Assembly: GCA_951800685.1 (NCBI GenBank)
Contig: CATOJY010000014.1
Span: 1 to 64,000, forward strand
Direction: 5' to 3'
DNA: 64,000 nt
Source of the DNA: an uncultured Lachnospiraceae bacterium
GTDB taxonomy: Bacteria > Bacillota > Clostridia > Lachnospirales > Lachnospiraceae
Position numbers and translations under genes: made by a program. Numbering within the stretch: position 1 is the stretch's first letter; each line of letters starts with the position of its first letter. Positions 7,316-14,708 of this stretch are shown piece by piece. Under the pieces are notes generated by a model. The model was given only the letters and a program-made list of their open reading frames with translations, ran no database searches and was not told the DNA's origin.

Positions 7316-7914
7316 AGATACAGCCCTTTCTCTGCAATATAGTTCCTGACAGGTACTGGCACGTATTCTTCGATGGATTTTCCCTGTGAGACTTTCCTGC
7401 GGATATCTGAAGAAGAAACATCCATACAGTCTGTTTTTAATAAGTAGATGACTGCGTGATATTTCTGCTGCAAATAACGGATCTGCTCTTCCATATCGGC
7501 AACAGTCTTATCTTCCCGTACCGCTGCAAGAATACAACAATTCTTGAAAATACGATCCGGCATTGCCCATTTTGTGATCTGAAAAAGGTTATCAGCGCCC
7601 ATGATAAAATAGTATTCTGTATCTGGATGCTCCCGTTTGAGGAATTCCAGCGTTTCGTAGGTATAGGTATTGCCCTGATGTTCGATTTCTATCATGGAAA
7701 GGACGAAATCCGGCGTATCCTGAATCGCCAGCGCTGTCATAGCCGCACGGATCTGGCCGGATGTTACCTTCTGCGATGCTTTCATATAGGGCTCGCCACA
7801 GGGCATGAAAAGAATTTCATCCAGCGCAAATTGTTCTTTGGCTTTTTGGGCAAGAGTCAAATGTCCATTGTGGATTGGATTGAATGTGCCGCCCATGATA
7901 CCTGTCTTTTTCAA
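7312..7914 (-). CDS. nadD: Nicotinate-nucleotide adenylyltransferase
   Basis: Converts nicotinate mononucleotide and ATP to deamido-NAD in NAD synthesis. The 200-residue protein has the nucleotidyltransferase motif GTFNPIHNGH at residues 9-18 and the C-terminal SSSDIRRKV motif. I place the start at a TTG codon (7914): AGGAGG lies six bases upstream and translation begins MKKTGIMGG as in other NadD proteins. The TTG start may keep expression low. The stop overlaps the yqeK start by four bases. Confidence 0.94.
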   Translation of the reverse strand: MKKTGIMGGTFNPIHNGHLTLAQKAKEQFALDEILFMPCGEPYMKASQKVTSGQIRAAMTALAIQDTPDFVLSMIEIEHQGNTYTYETLEFLKREHPDTEYYFIMGADNLFQITKWAMPDRIFKNCCILAAVREDKTVADMEEQIRYLQQKYHAVIYLLKTDCMDVSSSDIRRKVSQGKSIEEYVPVPVRNYIAEKGLYL

Positions 7915-7951
7915 GAGAAACCTCCTTATCTGTGCTAATAGGATTACATTG

Positions 7952-8251
7952 TCATGTTTTCTCTTTCGGAAGTATGATCTTTGGGTTTTTCTTATCAGGT
8001 TTGTAGAGGATGATCTTCTTGCCAATCACTTGCACAACTTGTGAGTGGGTTCTCTCGGCAACGATCTGCGCAATCTCACCCGGATCATCGAAGCAGTTCT
8101 TTAAGACCGCGATCTTAAGCAGTTCCCGCGTATTAAAAGCTTCCTCGATTCCTCTGGTAAATTCAGGGGTAAGACTGGATTTGCCCACCTGAAAAATAGG
8201 AGTTAAATTGTTTGCCAGGCTCTTTAAGTAGGCTCTCTGTTTACTTGTCAT
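7952..8251 (-). CDS. yhbY: CRM-domain RNA-binding protein YhbY
   Basis: A 99-residue CRS1/YhbY domain protein that associates with pre-50S ribosome particles. It begins with the family pattern LTSKQRAYLKSLAN (here MTSKQ) and contains the FQVGKSSLT loop (GxxG-type RNA contact) and a basic C-terminal tail. It lies between obgE (32 bases) and nadD (37 bases) in the same operon, the usual Clostridia order. Confidence 0.93.
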   Translation of the reverse strand: MTSKQRAYLKSLANNLTPIFQVGKSSLTPEFTRGIEEAFNTRELLKIAVLKNCFDDPGEIAQIVAERTHSQVVQVIGKKIILYKPDKKNPKIILPKEKT

Positions 8252-8283
8252 AATTTACCTCGCATCTGTTGTTTGTGAAATTT

Positions 8284-9570
8284 CTATTTATAATAATCAA
8301 AGGATAATCCATACATCCTCACGGTAGCGCCTTCTTCGATGCCAAGTTCTTCCAACTGTTCTAAAATACCATTATTCCTCAGAAAATCCTGGAAGAATTT
8401 GAATCCCTTTTCAGACTCAAGGTTTGTATAGGAAAGCATTTTTTCAATCCTTGGACCTTCTACTACGTAGGCGTCTTCCGTTTCATCGTACACTACCGTA
8501 AATGGCTCGCTTGCGATATCAAAGTGATATTCCGGGAAAAACTCCTGTTCAAATATCACTGGGGACGAATCTATCTGTTCTAAACGGTTATTGATGTCAT
8601 ATAGAAGCTCCCGCAACCCTTGTCCGCTGATAGCGGAAATAGCATATACCGGGATGCCTTTGGGTTCAAATTCTGCTCTGATCCGGGAGACAGGATCCTC
8701 CTGTGTATAGATCATATCGATCTTGTTGGCGGCAATGATCTGTGGTCTTTTTGCAATCTCGCAATTGTAAGCCTCCAGCTCCTTGTTGATGGCATAGATG
8801 TCCAGTACGGGATCCCGGCCTTCCGTGGAAGCAGCATCTACGATATGCACAATCAGCTTTGTCCTTTCAATATGACGTAAAAATTCATGGCCTAAACCGA
8901 CTCCTTCAGATGCGCCTTCTATTAGCCCTGGAATGTCAGCGATCACGAAGCCCTTTGCATCCTCCAGATCTACTACGCCTAGATTTGGATTTAAGGTCGT
9001 AAAATGGTAATTTGCAATCTTCGGCCTTGCGTTGGTTACTTTGGAGAGGAATGTGGATTTTCCTACATTGGGAAATCCGACCAGGCCTACGTCTGCAATT
9101 ACCTTTAATTCCAGAAGCAGTTCCAGTTCCTGCGCTGGCTGTCCTGGCTGCGCATACTTAGGCGCCTGCATAGTGCTGGTGGCATAGTGCTGATTGCCAT
9201 TGCCTCCCTTACCGCCCTTCAGAAGAAGGAATTTTCGGTTGTCACCGGACATGTCGGTTATCACCTTGCCGCTCTCAAATTCCTTGATGACAGTTCCTTC
9301 CGGCACCTTGATGACAATGTCGTCTCCATTCCTGCCGCTGCAGTTACGCTTACCACCGTTCTCACCATTTCCAGCAGCATATTTACGCACGTTTCTGAAA
9401 TCCGTTAAGGTATTTAATCCCTCATCAATGACAAAAAAAACGCTGCCGCCATTTCCGCCGTCTCCGCCGTCAGGGCCGCCGTTTGGCACATATTTTTCTC
9501 TGCGGAAAGATACATGACCGTCTCCGCCCTTACCGCTTTTAATAAAAATTCTTGCACGATCTGCAAACAT
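8284..9570 (-). CDS. obgE: GTPase ObgE/CgtA
   Basis: Essential ribosome-assembly GTPase of 428 residues. The glycine-rich OBG domain (about 1-158) is followed by the G domain with GFPNVGKST (G1), DIPGLIEGA (G3), AANKIDM (G4) and SAISGQGL (G5), then a C-terminal OCT domain (about 350-428). It acts on late 50S assembly and links growth to guanine nucleotide pools. An intrinsic terminator lies between rpmA and this gene, so its level may be set separately from the ribosomal proteins. Confidence 0.97.
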   Translation of the reverse strand: MFADRARIFIKSGKGGDGHVSFRREKYVPNGGPDGGDGGNGGSVFFVIDEGLNTLTDFRNVRKYAAGNGENGGKRNCSGRNGDDIVIKVPEGTVIKEFESGKVITDMSGDNRKFLLLKGGKGGNGNQHYATSTMQAPKYAQPGQPAQELELLLELKVIADVGLVGFPNVGKSTFLSKVTNARPKIANYHFTTLNPNLGVVDLEDAKGFVIADIPGLIEGASEGVGLGHEFLRHIERTKLIVHIVDAASTEGRDPVLDIYAINKELEAYNCEIAKRPQIIAANKIDMIYTQEDPVSRIRAEFEPKGIPVYAISAISGQGLRELLYDINNRLEQIDSSPVIFEQEFFPEYHFDIASEPFTVVYDETEDAYVVEGPRIEKMLSYTNLESEKGFKFFQDFLRNNGILEQLEELGIEEGATVRMYGLSFDYYK

Positions 9571-9591
9571 ATTATTTACCTCTTACACTTG

Positions 9592-9651
9592 AAAAAAGGC
9601 TCCAAACATAATCCATCACTGCCAAATCAACGATGGACGATGTTTGAAGCC
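9592..9651 (-). terminator. Internal terminator between rpmA and obgE
   Basis: On the minus strand a long stem (9632-9651 with 9598-9617, about 18 of 20 pairs, one G-U) is followed by six Ts (9592-9597). It sits just after the rpmA stop. Partial readthrough would give high ribosomal protein and low obgE expression. Confidence 0.8.
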
Positions 9652-9664
9652 TGCATCAACCCTT

Positions 9665-9949
9665 TTATTTCTCTACAGGATATACGGAAGCCTGTTTCTT
9701 GTCTCTTCCCATTCTTTCGAAACGGAGTACACCGTCAACAAGTGCGAATAAAGTATCATCGCCGCCTCTTCCAACGTTAACGCCAGGATGGATCTTCGTT
9801 CCGCGCTGTCTGTATAAGATATTACCAGCCTTCACAAACTGTCCGTCTGCTCTCTTGGCACCAAGTCTCTTAGACTCGGAATCTCTGCCGTTCTTAGTGG
9901 AACCAACACCCTTCTTATGTGCAAAAAACTGAAGGTTCATATTCAACAT
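9665..9949 (-). CDS. rpmA: 50S ribosomal protein L27 with cleavable N-terminal extension
   Basis: The 94-residue precursor starts MLNMNLQFF and then AHKKGVG, the Firmicute form in which Prp cleaves after LQFF to expose the mature N-terminus at the peptidyl-transferase centre. The start at 9949 has AAGGAGG nine bases upstream. Core motifs GSTKNGRDS and [10 protein letters not shown] are typical of L27. The gene directly follows prp in the rplU operon, and a terminator follows it. Confidence 0.97.
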   Translation of the reverse strand: MLNMNLQFFAHKKGVGSTKNGRDSESKRLGAKRADGQFVKAGNILYRQRGTKIHPGVNVGRGGDDTLFALVDGVLRFERMGRDKKQASVYPVEK

Positions 9950-9953
9950 GGTA

Positions 9954-10286
9954 TTACACCTCCTTAAAATGCAGTCTGCAATGTTTCTTCCCGTACTGCT
10001 TCTCAATACGGGTAAGTCCGAGCACCAGAGAATCTATAAGCACTCTTGAAGTTTCCTTCAAAGGCAGTTTCTCAAAGAAACACCGGATTGTTCCACTGTC
10101 CTCCTCTGCTGTGACATCCATCTGTTCTCCTGTAATCTCATCAAGAGAATTGATAGTATTGATGACCAGCGCCGAGACGGCAGCGCATACAATATCTTCA
10201 CCATAAACGGCGTATCCGGCATGTCCTCTGCATGTAAATCCCTGATAATCCCCTGTCCTCGTTTTATGAAATGTGATCTGTATCAT
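9954..10286 (-). CDS. prp: Ribosomal-processing cysteine protease Prp
   Basis: A 110-residue cysteine protease (YsxB family) that removes the N-terminal extension of L27. The catalytic His lies in CRGHAGYA (about residue 22) and the catalytic Cys in [10 protein letters not shown] (about residue 34). Start 10286 (MIQITFHK) fits the family; an AGG lies just upstream. It lies between rplU and rpmA, only four bases before rpmA, which agrees with its substrate being the next gene product. Confidence 0.95.
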   Translation of the reverse strand: MIQITFHKTRTGDYQGFTCRGHAGYAVYGEDIVCAAVSALVINTINSLDEITGEQMDVTAEEDSGTIRCFFEKLPLKETSRVLIDSLVLGLTRIEKQYGKKHCRLHFKEV

Positions 10287-10326
10287 CTCACACCTGTGCA
10301 TAAACCCTTATACAATGAAAAATAAA

Positions 10327-10632
10327 CTATGCATTTATTTTGTCGATCTTTACCTGAGTGTATGCTTGTCTATGACCATTTTTCTTGTGATAGCCGGTTT
10401 TTCTCTTATACTTGTATACGATCACTTTACGATACTTACCCTGATCCATAACGGTTCCGGTAACAGTTGCACTCTTAACATCGCCTGCAACTTTCAGTTC
10501 CTGATCGCTTACGGCTATAACCTGGTCAAATGTAACAGAAGTTCCTACTTCGGCATCCAGTTTCTCAACCTTGATGACATCTCCTTCGGAAACTTTGTAC
10601 TGCTTTCCACCTGTTGCGATAATTGCGTACAT
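10327..10632 (-). CDS. rplU: 50S ribosomal protein L21
   Basis: A 101-residue large-subunit protein that binds 23S rRNA. It starts MYAIIATGGKQYKV, the family signature, and has the basic C-terminal KRKTGYHKKNGHRQ motif. The start at 10632 has AGGAGG four bases upstream. It is first in its operon, with a strong promoter at 10729-10757 and a leader of about 90 bases. Confidence 0.97.
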   Translation of the reverse strand: MYAIIATGGKQYKVSEGDVIKVEKLDAEVGTSVTFDQVIAVSDQELKVAGDVKSATVTGTVMDQGKYRKVIVYKYKRKTGYHKKNGHRQAYTQVKIDKINA

Positions 10633-10722
10633 ATGGCACCTCCTATTCATGAACAAAAGTTCATTTACTCGCCAGCTTCGGTGCTGCATAATGGCATACT
10701 TATACCTCGCTGTGCGGCATAC
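10633..10722 (-). promoter_or_regulatory. rplU leader (likely L21 leader RNA)
   Basis: The roughly 90-base untranslated leader contains a 16-base palindrome, ATGAAC-TTTT-GTTCAT (10649-10664), just before the ribosome binding site and a larger G+C-rich structure upstream. Firmicute rplU genes often carry an autoregulatory L21 leader RNA. The identity with that family is inferred from position and structure, not from a model match. Confidence 0.5.
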
Positions 10723-10728
10723 TCATGT

Positions 10729-10757
10729 ATCATAACTGGTTTGGGCATATTTGTCAA
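10729..10757 (-). promoter_or_regulatory. rplU operon promoter
   Basis: On the minus strand TTGACA (10752-10757) and TATGAT (10729-10734) are 17 bases apart, close to the sigma-A consensus. It overlaps nothing coding and lies 40 bases after the stop of the upstream lipoprotein gene. Confidence 0.85.
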
Positions 10758-10796
10758 TAAAATAATTGAAATTTCCCCAAAATATAGCGGCTGTCC

Positions 10797-11903
10797 TTAG
10801 TCTAAAGGATTCCACGTAATCTCAGGATTCTGGTTTATGGTGTCGTAGCCAATCCCTAGCTTATCACATCTGGCTTTGACCGCATGCTGTATCTCTTCAT
10901 CGGAAGCCCAGTTGATGCCTTGCTCCTGCTGGCATCTGTCAATATAAGTTTCGCAGAGGATTTTCAGCTCTTCTGTGCATTCCCCAATGTCATACTGATA
11001 ATAGATTTCTTCTCCGATCGTGTTGATGGAGACGATGAATTCGCCTGGTTCCGTATCTTGTCCGAATACCTCCTGATAGGCTGCATCGTTTATATAGCTG
11101 GTCCACCATCCATATAGAGTTTCCGTCGTATAGATTGGGGTAACCGTGCCGTCAGACAGGAGCGCAGAGATTCCACTGTAGTGATCTCCTGCGCCGCTCG
11201 ATCCATAATCATTTAAAATGCCGTTGCGATAGGCCAGGGTCTCGCTTCTGGCCCAGCATTCATATTCCGCTGTGGCATATAACTGTCCATTGTCTTCCTT
11301 GATCGCAACGATGGCATAACTATCGTCGTCCTTCGAATAGATGTTCAAACCAATAAATTTAATGAGAAGAATCTGTGCACTTGTGTTGTCTGGGCTATTC
11401 ACATAGGCATACTGTGCGGAGGTATAGGATGTCCTGTCAGTATATTCCGGATTTAGGAAATAGGCAGATATTGCCTGTCCAAGCTCCGTGAAAGTGTAAG
11501 AACGGCCCTTCTCCAGTATGGGGGTGCGGTATTCTTCTGTCAGAATACTGTCTGCGGCCAGCACGGTCGTCTCATTTCTTAAAAATTGTTCATAGAGACT
11601 TCCAGAATCCGTAGTTGCCTGACTGTCAGTATTTTCTGGCGGATCGCTGTCTGGCGTTTTCTGGTTTTCGTCGCTTTGCACCGTCTCGTCTGCCGCAGCT
11701 ACAGGAACCTGTGGCGTTGTCTGTGTACTGGTTTGGGTATCAGGGACTGTCTGATCTTCTGGATTGTTTATAGAATCTAAGATGATCTCGCCCTCTTCTC
11801 CTGCGGCAGACTCTTCTTTGCCGGCACATCCAGCAAGAATCAGACAGGTCCATGTTGCCGCCAGGATGATTGTTATCGCAATATTCCTTTTGTCTTTTTT
11901 CAT
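10797..11903 (-). CDS. Lipoprotein of unknown function
   Basis: A 368-residue secreted lipoprotein. A basic N-terminus and hydrophobic stretch end in the lipobox LAGC, giving a mature protein anchored by Cys26. Residues about 30-105 are a low-complexity linker rich in Thr, Gln, Asp and Ser. The remainder is a folded domain rich in Tyr and Trp with no recognised motif. It lies after the NUDIX gene and immediately before the rplU promoter. The function is unknown. Confidence 0.75.
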   Translation of the reverse strand: MKKDKRNIAITIILAATWTCLILAGCAGKEESAAGEEGEIILDSINNPEDQTVPDTQTSTQTTPQVPVAAADETVQSDENQKTPDSDPPENTDSQATTDSGSLYEQFLRNETTVLAADSILTEEYRTPILEKGRSYTFTELGQAISAYFLNPEYTDRTSYTSAQYAYVNSPDNTSAQILLIKFIGLNIYSKDDDSYAIVAIKEDNGQLYATAEYECWARSETLAYRNGILNDYGSSGAGDHYSGISALLSDGTVTPIYTTETLYGWWTSYINDAAYQEVFGQDTEPGEFIVSINTIGEEIYYQYDIGECTEELKILCETYIDRCQQEQGINWASDEEIQHAVKARCDKLGIGYDTINQNPEITWNPLD

Positions 11904-11981
11904 CGGTCATTCACTCCAAGTCATTTTGGTCTAGATTTAAAATATTGCGCAGCTGGGTTTACGTACATAAGAGGAAAGGTT

Positions 11982-12530
11982 TCAGGACAGAGTAAAGAAA
12001 TATGCTGCGATCTGTGCCCTGGAGCTGAATTCTTCGGTTTCCAACAGTTCACGGACCTGTTCTTTGGTATAGAAACCAGCTGTGATTTGTTCATTCTCAG
12101 AAGTATGATCCTCGAATGTTCCGTCTGCTTCCACGAAGGCAATCTGTGTCTTCACATCAGAAAAAGCCACTGCGGCAAAGGAAGGCGGCAGAATCGACCG
12201 GATCTTCGCAACACAAAGCCCGGTTTCCTCGTAGAGTTCCCGTTGGATACACTCTTCCAAAGATTCCCCTTCTTCTAACATACCTGCGCACAGATTATAG
12301 ATGAAACGGTTTACACCCATGCGGAATTCCCGGAGCAGCAGCATTTTGTCCTCGTGATAGGCGACAATGGATACCCCGCTGATGCGCTTACCAATGGCTT
12401 CTGGACCAGAAATTTCTCCACGGCTGACAATCTCATATTTTTTTTCTTTGCCTATTTTGTTCCGGTAAGTTAATTCATAATTCTTCAAATATCTGCCGTC
12501 TTTTATCTTTTCAAGTTTTAGAAGCTCCAT
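11982..12530 (-). CDS. NUDIX hydrolase (ADP-ribose pyrophosphatase-like)
   Basis: A 182-residue NUDIX protein. The NUDIX box is complete: GMLEEGE at its start and RELYEETGL at its end (about residues 90-112), holding the metal-binding glutamates. The domain layout, with an N-terminal beta region ahead of the box, resembles ADP-ribose pyrophosphatases, but the substrate cannot be fixed from sequence alone. It follows rng by 39 bases and shares its transcript. Confidence 0.85.
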   Translation of the reverse strand: MELLKLEKIKDGRYLKNYELTYRNKIGKEKKYEIVSRGEISGPEAIGKRISGVSIVAYHEDKMLLLREFRMGVNRFIYNLCAGMLEEGESLEECIQRELYEETGLCVAKIRSILPPSFAAVAFSDVKTQIAFVEADGTFEDHTSENEQITAGFYTKEQVRELLETEEFSSRAQIAAYFFTLS

Positions 12531-12569
12531 ATGTTATCGGTCCCTTTCTTTATTTGACTTTTCTACAGA

Positions 12570-13775
12570 TCAGTACCCTTTGGATTGTTTCAGTTGTTCA
12601 GCCAAACTCGGCCTTACTTTCTTGCGGGTAATCTCCATCAGGCCTAAACCTGTCATATCCACTACATCCGCATGAATACTGTCTTTGCGCAGTAGGCTGC
12701 GCATGTGCTCCATCAATTGGTTGGTTTGTTCTTTTCCTTCCATGTTGATGAAATCGACAAGGATCATCCCGGATAGATTCCGTGCCCGTAGCTGCTGAGC
12801 GATCATTTCAGCGGCTTCCAGATTGATTTTGAAGGCGGTTTCTTTCTGGTTAGCACCACGTTCGTATTTTCCACTGTTTACATCGATGGAGATTAATGCT
12901 TCTGTCGGTTCTATGACCAGATAACCGCCAGATCTTAACCATACTTTTTTGTCTAAAAGATCCCTCAGTCTGGCCTCTACCGCATACAATTTATGTAAAG
13001 GCAGCAAATTATCTTCATAGAACCGGACCGGAACAGGGACAGCCATCTTTGTCAGCTCTTCCTGTAATATCTCGTACACTTCCGGCAGATCCGTCACGAT
13101 CTCGTCATATTCTGCGACGTAGGTATTTTGAATAAAATTAAGATAATCCGGTTTTGCACGATACAGGCAGCTGTAGCAGGTCCGTTTATCTGCGATCTGT
13201 TTGATATGATCCAGGCATTCTGACAACGCTGCTGCTTCTTCTGCCAGCAAAGCCGTCTCATCCAGAGTACCAGCGTTTGTCCGGATAATGATCTGACAGT
13301 GTTTTCCGATCTCCTGCAGCTTTTCTATGCCGATAAACCGGTTCTTCTGTCCACGGCTGAGTTTGGAGGACGCCTGGATAGAAGCTTCTTTATCTCCGTT
13401 ATCCTTTATGACTACATAATTGCCGGAAAGAGACAGATTGGCGGTTACGCCAGCCTGTTTGGTTTTCATAGGCTCTTTGACGATCTGTACCAGAATCTCA
13501 TCTTCAGCTTTCAGTTTCCCATCATAAACACGGTTCGTGACAATAGCATGTTTCGTCTCCGATAGCGGGAGAAAAGTGAGATAACGCTCACCAAGATTCA
13601 CGAAAGCAGCACCGATATTTTCAGAGATGTTCTGTACTTTACCGACATAAATGTTACCCAACGCATGATCATTTGGTTTCTGTACTTGTATGGAATGGAT
13701 CTGGTTATCCCTTATGAGCAGAGAAAAAAGCAGATCCCTTAATTTTACGATTAATATCTTGCCTTTATTTGCCAT
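12570..13775 (-). CDS. rng: Ribonuclease G/E family endoribonuclease, short form
   Basis: Endoribonuclease of 401 residues for RNA processing. An S1-like domain (about 36-120) is followed by the DNase I-like catalytic domain with the two metal-binding aspartates in ISIDVNSG and ILVDFINME. The protein ends soon after MEITRKKVRPSL; the Zn-link motif CPxC and small domain found in E. coli RNase G/E are absent. ATG 13775 has AAGGA five bases upstream. The first downstream genes are the NUDIX and lipoprotein genes, then the rplU operon. Confidence 0.9.
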   Translation of the reverse strand: MANKGKILIVKLRDLLFSLLIRDNQIHSIQVQKPNDHALGNIYVGKVQNISENIGAAFVNLGERYLTFLPLSETKHAIVTNRVYDGKLKAEDEILVQIVKEPMKTKQAGVTANLSLSGNYVVIKDNGDKEASIQASSKLSRGQKNRFIGIEKLQEIGKHCQIIIRTNAGTLDETALLAEEAAALSECLDHIKQIADKRTCYSCLYRAKPDYLNFIQNTYVAEYDEIVTDLPEVYEILQEELTKMAVPVPVRFYEDNLLPLHKLYAVEARLRDLLDKKVWLRSGGYLVIEPTEALISIDVNSGKYERGANQKETAFKINLEAAEMIAQQLRARNLSGMILVDFINMEGKEQTNQLMEHMRSLLRKDSIHADVVDMTGLGLMEITRKKVRPSLAEQLKQSKGY

Positions 13776-13842
13776 TTTATTCCTTTATCCCACTGCTTTC
13801 TATATTCAGGCATCTGGATTATCTGGTTAATACCGCAAAACA

Positions 13843-13884
13843 TACAAAAGTAAGAGAGTAAATGTTATCCACCAACTCTCTTAC
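13843..13884 (-). terminator. Terminator after the PRTase-like gene
   Basis: On the minus strand GTAAGAGAGT (13875-13884) pairs perfectly with 13850-13859 (15-base loop), followed by a T-rich stretch (TTTTGTATG). It separates the PRTase-like gene from rng. Confidence 0.7.
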
Positions 13885-13921
13885 TCTGTTACGCTATGTA
13901 TGATTGTGCAAATTCATCACA

Positions 13922-14566
13922 TTAGTCTACGATAGAATATCCGTATGCGTTTGCAAAAGCGTCGATTTTATGGCCCTCTTTGCACATAGGACAGCCCTCT
14001 GGGCTGTAGGTTTTGTATTCAGGGATATCTGCCGTTGTAAACAGGGAATGGATCGGCATACCCAAAACACTATTGGCGGCACTGAAAATCGCACTGATGC
14101 CGCTGAATTTTGCACCGTAATATTTGAGTGCCTGAACAGCCTTTACAATGGTCTGTCCTGTCGTTGCAGACGCAAGGAGCAAAAGTATGTTCTTATCCCG
14201 GATCATGGGAACCATGTTCTCTCTGACAACAAGATGACCGGAATTTACGTATTCTGGAGTCACAATATAGATCGTATTGTGGGAATTCATGGAATAAATG
14301 CCGGCTCTGGTCAGATCCTCTGCCAGAAAAGCACCGATGGTCTCGCAGCCGTCAATACATACGATTGTATCAACAACTGTCGTCGCTGAAATCTGTCCGC
14401 TGAGAGCCTTGGCTGCTGCAGAAGCCTCACTTAACCTGCACTTTAAGGTAGTCATATCCAGGAAATAATTTACGTGGGAATTCGGTGTCACGAAATGTCC
14501 CGGAATTGCCTTCAAGACAACATCGGGATGCTCCTTTGATCTGATTTTTATAGCTTTACTCTGCAT
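13922..14566 (-). CDS. Orotate phosphoribosyltransferase-like protein
   Basis: A 214-residue protein with the type I phosphoribosyltransferase fold. The region ILLLLASATTGQT aligns with the PRPP-binding loop of OPRT, which normally has two acidic residues before TTG; here they are Ala-Ser. A C-terminal CPMCKEG resembles the cysteine-containing segment of some OPRTs. ATG 14566 has AGGAGG eight bases upstream. It lies alone between its own terminator and gnpA. It may bind a nucleotide or act as a regulator rather than make OMP; pyr genes are not nearby. Confidence 0.65.
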   Translation of the reverse strand: MQSKAIKIRSKEHPDVVLKAIPGHFVTPNSHVNYFLDMTTLKCRLSEASAAAKALSGQISATTVVDTIVCIDGCETIGAFLAEDLTRAGIYSMNSHNTIYIVTPEYVNSGHLVVRENMVPMIRDKNILLLLASATTGQTIVKAVQALKYYGAKFSGISAIFSAANSVLGMPIHSLFTTADIPEYKTYSPEGCPMCKEGHKIDAFANAYGYSIVD

Positions 14567-14708
14567 AAAAAATTCCTCCTTTTCCTTGGCAGGTCTATTG
14601 CAGTCCGCATTCACTTCCTCCACAGCCCATCCAATGTGTTATTATATTTTACCAAATTTTTAGTAGAAAATCTACACCTATTTATTAAATATTACTTTCA
14701 GGATGCGT

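Noticed and set aside
10649-10664. GAACAAAAGTTC in the rplU leader, which looks like a LexA box
   Set aside because: It is the centre of a 16-base palindrome (ATGAAC-AAAA-GTTCAT) right before the ribosome binding site in a leader known for RNA-based control in Firmicutes; an RNA hairpin explains it better and ribosomal proteins are not SOS genes.
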